A stretch of DNA of 15,657 nucleotides from an uncultured Streptococcus sp. Lineage in GTDB: Bacteria > Bacillota > Bacilli > Lactobacillales > Streptococcaceae. This document shows positions 6,139 to 13,282 of the stretch, piece after piece. A program made the position numbers and the translations under genes. Location: positions 1 to 15,657 of the forward strand of contig CABREZ010000026.1 of NCBI GenBank assembly GCA_902470035.1. The letters are read 5' to 3'. Under the pieces are notes generated by a model. That model saw only the letters and a program-made list of their open reading frames with translations, was not told the origin of the DNA and did not search any database. Within the stretch, counting starts at the first letter, position 1. Every line of letters begins with the position of its first letter.

Positions 6139-7452
6139 CTAGTCAACAAATTCAAATTCGAATTTACCTATACGTACGATATCTCCATCTTTGGCACCAC
6201 GCGCACGAAGGGCTTCATCGACACCCATTCCACGCAATTGACGCGCAAATTTCATGACAGACTCGTCGCGATCAAAATTGGTCATATTGAAGAGCTTCTC
6301 TAGCTTATCACCTGACAAGATCCAAGAAGCATCATCATCGCGATTGATCTCGAAGGCTGGTTGTTCCTCATCAAAGCCGTAGTAGACTTCTTCTTGCGCC
6401 ATATCTTCTTCTGTATAGAGCAAGAATTCTGGGGTTTTGTCTAACAAGTCTGCTGTTGCTTCTAACAAGTTGTCCAAACCTTGATGCGCTAAACTAGAGA
6501 TTGGGAAGATTTGTGGCAGTTCATCAAACTCGTCGTAGTTGGCCGCCAATTTTTTCTTGAACTCTTTCAAATTTTCCTGGCTCTCTGGCATATCCATCTT
6601 ATTCGCCACGATAATCTGAGGACGTTCCATCAAGCGAAGATTATATGTTTCAAGCTCTTTGTTGATTTGAATGTAATCTTCATAAGGATCTCGTCCTTCA
6701 CTGGCTGACATATCGATGATATGCAAGATAACACGGGTGCGCTCGATGTGACGGAGGAACTGAGTTCCTAGTCCGACCCCTTGGCTAGCTCCTTCGATCA
6801 ATCCAGGAAGGTCTGCGACTGCAAAGGATTCACCTGACGGCGTCCGAACCATCCCCAAGTTTGGAACGATAGTTGTAAAATGATAGGCTCCGATTTTTGG
6901 TTTGGCAGATGTAATCACACTGAGAAGAGTTGATTTTCCTACTGATGGGAAGCCAACCAAACCAACGTCTGCCAAGACTTTGAGTTCTAATTCGAGTTCG
7001 CGTTCCTGACCAGGTTCCCCATTTTCTGAAATCTCAGGTGCTGGATTTTTAGGAGTGGCAAAACGGATATTTCCGCGTCCTCCACGTCCACCATGGGCAA
7101 CAATGTACTCTTGCCCATTTTCAACCAAGTCGGTAATGACCTTGCCTGTCTCAGCATCTCGGACAGTCGTTCCTTGGGGAACTCGTACATAGAGATCTTC
7201 TGCTCCCCGTCCGTGCATTCCTTTGGTCATTCCCTTTTCCCCATTTTGGGCTTTAAAATGCCGGTTATAGCGAAAGTCCATCAGCGTGCGCAAACCTTCG
7301 TCTACAACGAAGATCACATTGCCTCCGCGTCCACCATCGCCACCCCAAGGGCCGCCATTGGGAACATACTTTTCACGGCGAAAGGCCACCATGCCATCGC
7401 CGCCATTTCCAGCCTTGACCTTAATCTTGGCTGTATCTAAAAACATACTCAT
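6139..7452 (-). CDS. obgE: ObgE/CgtA, essential ribosome-associated GTPase
   Basis: This 437-residue protein has all three Obg domains. The glycine-rich N-terminal Obg fold (about 1-158) is seen in GGPWGGDGGRGG at 33-44 and AHGGRGGRGN at 119-128. The GTPase domain has a P-loop GFPSVGKS at 167-174, switch/G3 DLPG at 214-217 and G4 NKMD at 284-287. A C-terminal OCT domain of about 85 residues is the form found in Firmicutes. Obg proteins act in late 50S assembly and in (p)ppGpp-linked growth control. The start MSMF at 7450-7452 has AAAGGA about 13 bases upstream, rather far; the ATG two codons later is even further. It follows the microprotein gene by 45 bases, with a small hairpin in the gap. 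Confidence 0.95.
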   Translation of the reverse strand: MSMFLDTAKIKVKAGNGGDGMVAFRREKYVPNGGPWGGDGGRGGNVIFVVDEGLRTLMDFRYNRHFKAQNGEKGMTKGMHGRGAEDLYVRVPQGTTVRDAETGKVITDLVENGQEYIVAHGGRGGRGNIRFATPKNPAPEISENGEPGQERELELELKVLADVGLVGFPSVGKSTLLSVITSAKPKIGAYHFTTIVPNLGMVRTPSGESFAVADLPGLIEGASQGVGLGTQFLRHIERTRVILHIIDMSASEGRDPYEDYIQINKELETYNLRLMERPQIIVANKMDMPESQENLKEFKKKLAANYDEFDELPQIFPISSLAHQGLDNLLEATADLLDKTPEFLLYTEEDMAQEEVYYGFDEEQPAFEINRDDDASWILSGDKLEKLFNMTNFDRDESVMKFARQLRGMGVDEALRARGAKDGDIVRIGKFEFEFVD

Positions 7453-7474
7453 ATTTTATTGTTTTCCTTTTATA

Positions 7475-7491
7475 ACCAAGTGTTGCTTGGT
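7475..7491 (-). repeat. Small hairpin just before the obgE ribosome site
   Basis: ACCAAG and CTTGGT form a six-base-pair inverted repeat around a five-base loop. It lies between the stop of the 43-codon gene and the AAAGGA of obgE. On the minus strand it is followed by TATAAAAGG rather than a U-run, so it does not look like a terminator. It could mark RNA processing or affect obgE translation. Confidence 0.45.
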
Positions 7492-7497
7492 AGTCCC

Positions 7498-7629
7498 TTA
7501 GTAGGATAGTGCACCCAAAGCTGCAGCAAAGATTGCTCCAACCGTTACAATCAACATAATTACAATGACCACCATGGTCAATTTTTCAAAGAAAGTTTTT
7601 TTGCGTTTTCCGTTGTCTCCAAAAGCCAC
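7498..7629 (-). CDS. DUF4044-like membrane microprotein (43 aa)
   Basis: A GTG at 7627-7629 with GAGG about nine bases upstream opens a 43-residue protein ending in TAA at 7498-7500. It has a short basic N-terminus (MAFGDNGKRKKTFFEKLTMV) and one hydrophobic span (about residues 19-42, VVIVIMLIVTVGAIFAAALG), so it should be a single-pass inner membrane protein with the N-terminus in the cytoplasm. The form matches the short DUF4044 proteins of streptococci and relatives, recalled from family knowledge and not checked. It is the first gene after a strong promoter and is co-transcribed with obgE. Function is unknown. The non-ATG start and small size make it easy to miss. Confidence 0.82.
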   Translation of the reverse strand: MAFGDNGKRKKTFFEKLTMVVIVIMLIVTVGAIFAAALGALSY

Positions 7630-7665
7630 GTTTTTTACCTCAATTACAATAAATTCATTAGCCCT

Positions 7666-7694
7666 ATTTTACCACGAATAAGGGCATTTTTCAA
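7666..7694 (-). promoter_or_regulatory. Promoter of the microprotein-obgE-ridA unit
   Basis: TTGAAA (7689-7694) and TAAAAT (7666-7671) on the minus strand are spaced by 17 bases, and TGG before the -10 gives an extended -10 as well. The start point is expected near 7659, leaving a leader of about 30 bases before the GTG. A repeated motif and a nested hairpin lie immediately upstream. Confidence 0.82.
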
Positions 7695-7751
7695 ACATCC
7701 ACCTCTATACGAAAGAGGACTATTGGATGAAATATTTTTTTAAACATCCAC
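7686..7751. repeat. Direct repeat AAACATCCAC and nested hairpin at the obg promoter
   Basis: AAACATCCAC occurs at 7693-7702 and again at 7742-7751, each preceded by a T-run and 49 bases apart. The first copy overlaps the -35 of the obg unit promoter. Between them CATCCA/TGGATG (7696-7701 and 7724-7729) encloses CCTCT/AGAGG (7702-7706 and 7714-7718). These could be binding sites for a regulator, or the hairpin plus the T-run at 7735-7741 could be a plus-strand terminator without an upstream gene. Confidence 0.45.
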
Positions 7752-7781
7752 ACTTGTTCAAATCCCTTTTCATCTAACTAA

Positions 7782-7811
7782 CAAAAAAGACTGGAAAATT
7801 CCAGCCTTTTA
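7782..7811 (-). terminator. Intrinsic terminator after glmM
   Basis: CTGGAA (7791-7796) and TTCCAG (7799-7804), flanked by AAAAGA and CCTTTT, form a stem of about ten pairs with one mismatch and a tiny loop. On the minus strand it is followed by six U residues (7787-7782). It lies about 185 bases after the glmM stop and closes the cdaA-cdaR-glmM unit. The T-run on the plus side is short. Confidence 0.8.
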
Positions 7812-7994
7812 AAAACGATGATATTAAAGTTATTTCTTTAGGATAAGCCAAGATCAGGGTGTTTCCTGCTTGAATGGCTTGAACAAAAGTAATTGAAAAG
7901 AGAACTGTTGTCATGAGGGCTATGGGCCTCATCATTCAACGTATTTTTTCAGCCAACCTTTCAAACTCTATTTTAGAAAGTTTACTTCTATTAT
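7812..7994. other. Non-coding stretch between the glmM stop and its terminator
   Basis: Together with 7630-7811 this is the only gap above 300 bases without a firm gene. On the minus strand an open stretch from the ATG at 7932-7934 to a TAG near 7774 reads about 53 residues. It has a hydrophobic, signal-like start (MTTVLFSITFVQAIQAGNTL) but no ribosome site, and it runs through the terminator. It may be a remnant of a secreted-protein gene or chance. An inverted repeat, ATGAGG (7913-7918) with CCTCAT (7927-7932), lies at its start. I see no tRNA or known RNA motif. Confidence 0.35.
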
Positions 7995-9350
7995 TTAAAC
8001 TTCAAGACCAATTTCATCTTTGACTACTGTAGCAATGGTATCCACATAGTAGTCTACTTCTTCATGGGTTGGTGCTTCTGCCATGACACGGAGAAGAGGT
8101 TCTGTACCACTTGGACGGACTAGGATACGCCCATTCCCAGCCATTTCAGCTTCCATCTTTTCAATAATCGCGCGAATAGCAGGTACTTCCATCGCCTTGT
8201 CTTTCATGCTATTTTCAACACGGATATTGACCAATTTTTGAGGATAGATGGTAACTTCTGATGCAAGGTCTGATAATGTACGACCAGTTTCTTGCATAAT
8301 CTTGGTCAATTGAACGGCACTCATCTGACCATCTCCAGTGGTATTGTAGTCCATGACAATCACGTGACCAGACTGTTCACCACCTAGATTGTAACCGGAC
8401 TTCCGCATCTCTTCGACTACATAGCGGTCTCCAACAGCAGTCACAACCTTGTTAATCCCCTTGGCATCCAAAGCCTTATGGAAGCCTAGATTAGACATGA
8501 CAGTCGTTACGATGGTGTTATCTTTTAAGAGGCCCTTCTCAGAAAGGTAAGTCCCAATGATGTACATGATTTTATCACCATCAACTAGGTCCCCATTTTC
8601 ATCAACTGCAATCAAACGATCACTATCACCATCAAAAGCCAAACCAATAGCCGCACCAGATTCTCGGACAGCCTCTTGCAAAGCCTCAGGATGGGTTGAA
8701 CCTACTTGGTCATTGATATTGAGACCATTTGGGCTTTCGCCAATAACTGTCAAACGTGCTCCTAAGTCAGCAAAGACTTGACGGGCACTTGTAGAAGCGG
8801 AACCATTCGCAGCATCAAGAGCTACGTGCATTCCTTCCAGCTGTGTTCCAGTTGAAACTAAGTATTCTTGATACTTACGAAGTCCTTCTGGATAATCCAT
8901 CACGGTTCCAAGACCTTCCGCACTGGGACGAGGGAGAGTATCAGACTCCGCATCCAATAAGGCTTCTATTTCTAATTCACGGTCATCATCCAGTTTATAG
9001 CCGTCATTCCCAAAGAATTTGATTCCATTGTCTAGAGCTGGATTATGACTGGCAGAAATCATGACCCCAGCACTTGCCCCTTCAGAACGAACCAAATAAG
9101 CTACACCTGGTGTCGCGATGACACCGAGTTTATAAACTTTAATCCCTACAGATAGGAGACCTGCTACGAGAGCACTTTCTAACATTTCACCAGAAATACG
9201 TGTATCTCGTCCTACGAAAACTAGTGGCGTTTCTTTTTCATGTTGACTGAGGACATACCCTCCATATCGACCGAGCTTAAAGGCCAACTCTGGCGTCAAT
9301 TCGACGTTTGCTTCTCCACGGACTCCGTCCGTTCCAAAATATTTACCCAT
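7995..9350 (-). CDS. glmM: Phosphoglucosamine mutase
   Basis: This 451-residue enzyme converts glucosamine-6-phosphate to glucosamine-1-phosphate, the step before UDP-GlcNAc synthesis by GlmU. The start MGKYFGTDGVRG is the family signature. The phosphorylated catalytic serine is Ser101 in ISASHNPALDNG, the metal-binding DGDSDR is at 240-245, the sugar-binding GGEQSGH at 323-329 and the phosphate-binding RPSGTEP at 412-418, so all active-site elements are intact. The ribosome site AAAGGAA precedes the ATG, 27 bases after cdaR. The cdaA-cdaR-glmM order is conserved in Firmicutes, and GlmM binds and inhibits CdaA in Bacillus, Listeria and Lactococcus, so this product probably has both metabolic and regulatory roles. 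Confidence 0.97.
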   Translation of the reverse strand: MGKYFGTDGVRGEANVELTPELAFKLGRYGGYVLSQHEKETPLVFVGRDTRISGEMLESALVAGLLSVGIKVYKLGVIATPGVAYLVRSEGASAGVMISASHNPALDNGIKFFGNDGYKLDDDRELEIEALLDAESDTLPRPSAEGLGTVMDYPEGLRKYQEYLVSTGTQLEGMHVALDAANGSASTSARQVFADLGARLTVIGESPNGLNINDQVGSTHPEALQEAVRESGAAIGLAFDGDSDRLIAVDENGDLVDGDKIMYIIGTYLSEKGLLKDNTIVTTVMSNLGFHKALDAKGINKVVTAVGDRYVVEEMRKSGYNLGGEQSGHVIVMDYNTTGDGQMSAVQLTKIMQETGRTLSDLASEVTIYPQKLVNIRVENSMKDKAMEVPAIRAIIEKMEAEMAGNGRILVRPSGTEPLLRVMAEAPTHEEVDYYVDTIATVVKDEIGLEV

Positions 9351-9377
9351 TATGATATTCCTTTCGATGAATCTATA

Positions 9378-10118
9378 TTAATTGCTATTATGTGATGAAG
9401 AACTGGTCGATGAAGAGCTGGAACTGGTTTGTTTCAACTCAACCTTCATGTAGAGTTCTGATGGAGAGATAATGACTGGTAAATCATTCCCTTCACTATC
9501 TACTGCCTTCATTGATACGGTTGCAGTGTAGGTATTGTTTAAAAGATCTCCTTCAGGGAAGATGGCTTCTACATGATCAATTTTAGCTAAAGTATCTTGG
9601 TCACTTGTCACAGATACTTCATCTTCAGAGAAAGTAACATGTGAGAGACTCCACCCTGGAGCAATCTGTTTATCAGGTATAGTGACGGAAACATCAAACT
9701 TTTTCGTCATCTTCTTACCAATTTTTGCAGTTACCCTCTGAGGCTCGATGGTTGCTGTTAAACCAGAAGGTAAGCCTTCAATATTTAATGTGATTTCATG
9801 CTGGCCTTCTTTCAGATCACTTAAATCAGCAACCACTTTAAATTTACGAGTACTAGCCTGCATCTCTGATGCTAAGGCAACACGGTTAGATCCTTTCAGA
9901 AAGACTGTCACTTCTGAACTAATCCCACTGACAAAATATTTACTTTCGTTGTACTTTACGTCAATTGGAATATTGGTCAAGGTATTCGTGTAGGTTTCAG
10001 AGCTCACTTGACGCGCACTACTGTTATTCTGGAAATTAACAGAGGTTGCATTGATGAATAAGAGACTTGAGAAAAAGACGGAGGTCACGATATAGACAAT
10101 TTTTCTTTTTGGAATCAT
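9378..10118 (-). CDS. cdaR: CdaR, YbbR-domain regulator of the c-di-AMP cyclase
   Basis: This 246-residue protein has an N-terminal membrane anchor (about residues 7-25, IVYIVTSVFFSSLLFINA) and then an extracytoplasmic part with tandem beta-rich YbbR repeats (roughly 45-130 and 135-230). It ends in a low-complexity serine tail of about 14 residues. CdaR proteins bind CdaA through the membrane and modulate c-di-AMP synthesis. The number of repeats looks smaller than in Bacillus CdaR, which has four. The ATG overlaps the cdaA stop by four bases (ATGA at 10115-10118), so the pair is translationally coupled. The hydrophilic serine tail probably varies between strains. Confidence 0.92.
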   Translation of the reverse strand: MIPKRKIVYIVTSVFFSSLLFINATSVNFQNNSSARQVSSETYTNTLTNIPIDVKYNESKYFVSGISSEVTVFLKGSNRVALASEMQASTRKFKVVADLSDLKEGQHEITLNIEGLPSGLTATIEPQRVTAKIGKKMTKKFDVSVTIPDKQIAPGWSLSHVTFSEDEVSVTSDQDTLAKIDHVEAIFPEGDLLNNTYTATVSMKAVDSEGNDLPVIISPSELYMKVELKQTSSSSSSTSSSSHNSN

Positions 10119-10963
10119 TTGATACGTCCTCCAAAAATTCTTGATTTCAAATCTTTTTTCCCTTGATCTTCTGGAATAATGAAAGAACGCAACTCTTGTT
10201 CGAATTCTTCGATACTGAGGTCGTGTCTAAAACTTCCATTTCTCGTTATAGAGATACCACCTGTTTCTTCCGAAATAACAAAGGTGAAGGCATCACTTAC
10301 CTCGGATAAGCCAATGGCTGCCCGGTGCCGTGTACCGAACTCTTTTGAAATCCCCGTGCTTTCTGTTAAGGGGAGATAGGCACAAGATACAGCAATTTTA
10401 TCATTGGTGACAATCACTGCCCCATCGTGAAGCGGGGTATTTGGGATAAAAATATTAATCAGAAGTTCACCCGAAACATCTGCATCAAGGGGAATACCAG
10501 TAGAAATATATTCTTGAAGGGTTCTACTTCCTTGAATCGCAACCAAGGCACCAATCTTCCGAGGGCTCATATAAGCAACCGCTTTTACATAAGATTGAAC
10601 CAATTTTTCTTCAGTACTAATTTGATTGGTTGAGAAAAATTCAGTGGCTCGACCTAATCGTTCTAATCCCGTCCGAATTTCCGGAGAGAAAATCACTACC
10701 GCAGCAATAACCCCGTATGTGATGATTTGGTTAATCAACCAAGAAATGGTCGTCAAACCAATCATATTGGCAACTAACTCAAATAAGAAAAAGGTCAAAA
10801 CACCACGCACCAAAATCATAATTTTAGTACCGACAATGGCTTTTATAAAATAATACAATAACCAAGCTACTAGGGCAATGTCAATCAGGTTGACAACCAC
10901 ACTCCATGGAGTGGGAAATAAACTGGCCCAATACTGGGGATTTGACAATTGTTGGATGTTCAC
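10115..10963 (-). CDS. cdaA: CdaA, membrane diadenylate cyclase
   Basis: This 282-residue protein has three membrane helices (roughly 20-40, 48-68 and 75-95) and a cytoplasmic DisA_N diadenylate cyclase domain. The catalytic LHDGAVIV (DGA at 180-182) and the ATP-binding GTRHRAAIG at 210-218 are intact. CdaA joins two ATP into c-di-AMP, the second messenger that controls potassium and osmolyte uptake and affects cell-wall stability. The start is GTG at 10961-10963, giving MNIQQLSNPQYW as in related streptococci; the nearest ribosome-like sequence is GGTAGG about nine bases upstream, which is weak. The gene heads the cdaA-cdaR-glmM unit, has a leader of about 110 bases, and is divergent from murT. 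Confidence 0.95.
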   Translation of the reverse strand: MNIQQLSNPQYWASLFPTPWSVVVNLIDIALVAWLLYYFIKAIVGTKIMILVRGVLTFFLFELVANMIGLTTISWLINQIITYGVIAAVVIFSPEIRTGLERLGRATEFFSTNQISTEEKLVQSYVKAVAYMSPRKIGALVAIQGSRTLQEYISTGIPLDADVSGELLINIFIPNTPLHDGAVIVTNDKIAVSCAYLPLTESTGISKEFGTRHRAAIGLSEVSDAFTFVISEETGGISITRNGSFRHDLSIEEFEQELRSFIIPEDQGKKDLKSRIFGGRIK

Positions 10964-11079
10964 AATCTCATACCTACCACTTCTCTTCTAGGCTTTTCAC
11001 GCAGCTAACAACTGTGGATGATTACTGGAAACAGCAGGGCTTCTAGCAAATGGATAGTGCGTTCAAACTACTCTACATC

Positions 11080-11088
11080 ATTATATCA
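11080..11088 (-). promoter_or_regulatory. Extended -10 promoter of cdaA
   Basis: TGATATAAT on the minus strand is a perfect extended -10 element. No -35 hexamer is present at the usual distance. The start would be near 11073, giving a leader of about 110 bases before the GTG. I recognise no riboswitch in that leader. Confidence 0.72.
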
Positions 11089-11093
11089 TGTTT

Positions 11094-11121
11094 CAACAGA
11101 TTTTTCTGTAACCTTCTGTTG
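11094..11121. repeat. Inverted and direct repeats between the cdaA and murT promoters
   Basis: CAACAGA (11094-11100) and TCTGTTG (11115-11121) are a perfect seven-base inverted repeat with a 14-base spacer. TTCTGT occurs twice on the plus strand (11104-11109 and 11114-11119), exactly one helical turn apart, and the nearer copy can also pair with ACAGA at 11096-11100. The block sits six bases from the cdaA extended -10 and ten bases from the murT one, a good place for a shared operator. Confidence 0.5.
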
Positions 11122-11128
11122 GTTTTTG

Positions 11129-11137
11129 TGATAAAAT
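11129..11137 (+). promoter_or_regulatory. Extended -10 promoter of murT, predicted leaderless
   Basis: TGATAAAAT is an extended -10 element that ends seven bases before the A of the murT ATG at 11145. That spacing places the transcription start at or next to the start codon. There is no ribosome site and no good -35. The likely product is a leaderless murT mRNA. Confidence 0.65.
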
Positions 11138-11144
11138 ATGAATT

Positions 11145-12485
11145 ATGAAGATTAAGACTAGTATAGGGCTTATTGCCGGAAAAACGAGTAGTCACCTCTT
11201 GCGTTTGCTTGGTCGTGGCTCTACCCTTCCTGGAAAAATCGCCCTCCAAATTGATAAAGACATTTTACAATACCTGGCCAAGAACTACGAAATTGTGGTT
11301 ATCACTGGTACGAATGGGAAAACACTAACAACAGCTCTCACTGTTGGCATTCTTCAGGAGGCTTTCGGACCCATCGTGACTAATCCTAGTGGGGCCAATA
11401 TGATTTCAGGGATTACGACTACTTTCTTGAACGCTAAAGGTTCTTCCGGTCGTCCGATCGCTGTTCTTGAAATCGATGAAGCCAGCCTGGCTCGAATTTG
11501 TGATTATATCACTCCGACCTTGTTTGTAATTACCAATATTTTCCGGGATCAAATGGATCGCTACGGGGAAATCTACACGACTTATCGGATGATTTTAGAT
11601 GGGATTAAAAAAGCGCCACAGGCGACTGTTCTGATGAATGGGGATAGTCCTCTTTTCCATACCCTTCCCCTACCGAATCCCGTTCAATACTTTGGCTTTG
11701 ACACGGAAAAAACTGCTCCACAGCTAGCCCATTACAATACGGAAGGAATCGTCTGCCCAGAATGTCACGGTATTTTAACTTACCAATTAAACACCTATGC
11801 CAATCTGGGAGATTACATTTGTGAAAGCTGTGGCTTCCATCGTCCTCCATTGACAGTGGCAGTTAATGAATTGACCGAGCTGACCAATACTTCTTCTCAC
11901 TTTAAGATCAACGGGACAAACTACCACATCAATATTGGGGGCCTCTATAATATATACAACGCCCTCGCTGCAGTTGCAGTTGCCCATTATTTTGAAGTGA
12001 GTCCAGACGTCATTAAGCGTGGTTTCGACAAGAGCAAGGCTGTCTTCGGCCGTCAGGAAACCTTTAAGATTGGGGATAAAGAATGTACCTTAGTCCTGAT
12101 CAAAAATCCGGTTGGAGCAACCCAAGCCATTGAAATGATTAAGTTGGCGCCGTATTCCTTTAGCTTGTCAGTCCTCCTCAATGCTAACTATGCTGATGGG
12201 ATCGACACCAGCTGGATCTGGGATGCGGACTTTGAGCAAATCACCCAGATGGACATCCCAGAGATCAACGCCGGAGGGGTACGCCACTCTGAAATTGCTC
12301 GACGACTTCGGGTTACAGGCTATCCGGCTGAAAAGATCACAGAAATGGCTGCATTAAAAGAGGTCTTCCAACGCATCCAGCAACAGGAAACTCCTCACGC
12401 CTATATCTTAGCCACCTATACGGCCATGCTTGAATTCCGTGAGATTTTGGCACAAGAACACCTGATTGAAAAGGAGATGAATTAA
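11145..12485 (+). CDS. murT: MurT, ATP-dependent subunit of the lipid II isoglutaminyl synthase
   Basis: MurT and GatD together amidate the D-glutamate of lipid II to D-isoglutamine, needed for efficient crosslinking in streptococci and staphylococci. This 446-residue protein is a Mur-ligase homologue: the ATP-binding TGTNGKT is at residues 54-60, with a central domain containing the four-cysteine zinc ribbon C204-C207 and C226-C229. A C-terminal DUF1727 domain includes DGIDTSWIWD (351-360) and the highly conserved EINAGGVRHSEIARR. The ATG at 11145 gives the family N-terminus (LLGRGSTLPGKIAL), but no ribosome site precedes it, consistent with leaderless initiation. The stop overlaps the gatD ATG by one base (TAATG). 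Confidence 0.96.
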   Translation: MKIKTSIGLIAGKTSSHLLRLLGRGSTLPGKIALQIDKDILQYLAKNYEIVVITGTNGKTLTTALTVGILQEAFGPIVTNPSGANMISGITTTFLNAKGSSGRPIAVLEIDEASLARICDYITPTLFVITNIFRDQMDRYGEIYTTYRMILDGIKKAPQATVLMNGDSPLFHTLPLPNPVQYFGFDTEKTAPQLAHYNTEGIVCPECHGILTYQLNTYANLGDYICESCGFHRPPLTVAVNELTELTNTSSHFKINGTNYHINIGGLYNIYNALAAVAVAHYFEVSPDVIKRGFDKSKAVFGRQETFKIGDKECTLVLIKNPVGATQAIEMIKLAPYSFSLSVLLNANYADGIDTSWIWDADFEQITQMDIPEINAGGVRHSEIARRLRVTGYPAEKITEMAALKEVFQRIQQQETPHAYILATYTAMLEFREILAQEHLIEKEMN

Positions 12486-13273
12486 TGACTTACACTTCAC
12501 TACAATCCCCTGATCAGGAAAACTACCAGTACGAATTGAGAATTGCCCATCTTTATGGGAATCTGATGAATACTTATGGGGACAATGGGAATATCCTCAT
12601 GCTCAAGTACGTTGCGGAGAAACTTGGTGCTCATGTCACTGTGGATATCGTTTCTCTCAAAGACCGCTTTGATCCAGATACCTACGATATCGCCTTTTTC
12701 GGTGGAGGACAAGACTACGAACAAACCATTGTATCAGAAGATCTACCAGATAAAAAAGAAGACCTCGAGCGCTTTATTGATGAAGATGGTGTGGTCCTTG
12801 CTATCTGTGGTGGCTTTCAGCTTCTAGGCCAGTACTACATTGAAGCTTCTGGCAAACGCATTGAGGGCCTTGGTATTATGGGACACTACACTCTCAACCA
12901 AGAAAACAATCGCTATATTGGCGACATCAAGATTCATAATGAAGAGTTCAATGAAACCTACTATGGTTTTGAGAACCACCAAGGTCGCACCTTTTTGGCA
13001 GAGGATGAAAAACCGCTGGGCAAGGTTATCTACGGAAATGGGAACAATAAAGAAGATGGTTGCGAAGGCGTTCATTACAAAAACGTCTTTGGTAGCTACT
13101 TCCACGGTCCTATTCTCTCTCGCAACGCCAATTTGGCCTATCGCTTGGTGACAACAGCTCTAAAGAAAAAATATGGACAAGACATCGTCTTAGCGACTTA
13201 CGATGATATCTTAAGCCTTGAAAAGGCGGAAGAATATACTGATGTGAAAAGCAAAGCTGAATTAGAAGAATAG
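12485..13273 (+). CDS. gatD: GatD, glutamine amidotransferase subunit of the isoglutaminyl synthase
   Basis: This 262-residue class I (triad) glutaminase supplies ammonia to MurT for lipid II amidation. The nucleophile is Cys108 in LAICGGFQLLG and the catalytic histidine is His207 in GSYFHGPIL, equivalent to C94 and H189 of the Staphylococcus aureus enzyme. The oxyanion-type FFGGGQDYEQ is at 71-80. The N-terminus is about 14 residues longer than the S. aureus form, the extra residues being hydrophilic. The ATG shares one base with the murT stop and has AAGGAG upstream inside murT, so the two subunits are made together. The small LapA-domain gene follows after nine bases. Confidence 0.95.
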   Translation: MTYTSLQSPDQENYQYELRIAHLYGNLMNTYGDNGNILMLKYVAEKLGAHVTVDIVSLKDRFDPDTYDIAFFGGGQDYEQTIVSEDLPDKKEDLERFIDEDGVVLAICGGFQLLGQYYIEASGKRIEGLGIMGHYTLNQENNRYIGDIKIHNEEFNETYYGFENHQGRTFLAEDEKPLGKVIYGNGNNKEDGCEGVHYKNVFGSYFHGPILSRNANLAYRLVTTALKKKYGQDIVLATYDDILSLEKAEEYTDVKSKAELEE

Positions 13274-13282
13274 GGAGACAAA

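Noticed and set aside
10961..10972. Three-codon open frame ATG-AGA-TTG-TGA overlapping the cdaA GTG start
   Set aside because: It is too short and lacks a properly spaced ribosome site; more likely incidental, although coupling through the TGA/GTG overlap cannot be excluded.
10964..11073. Riboswitch (for example the c-di-AMP ydaO type) in the cdaA leader
   Set aside because: The leader is only about 110 bases, with no strong stem set, no terminator and none of the conserved motifs I know for that class.
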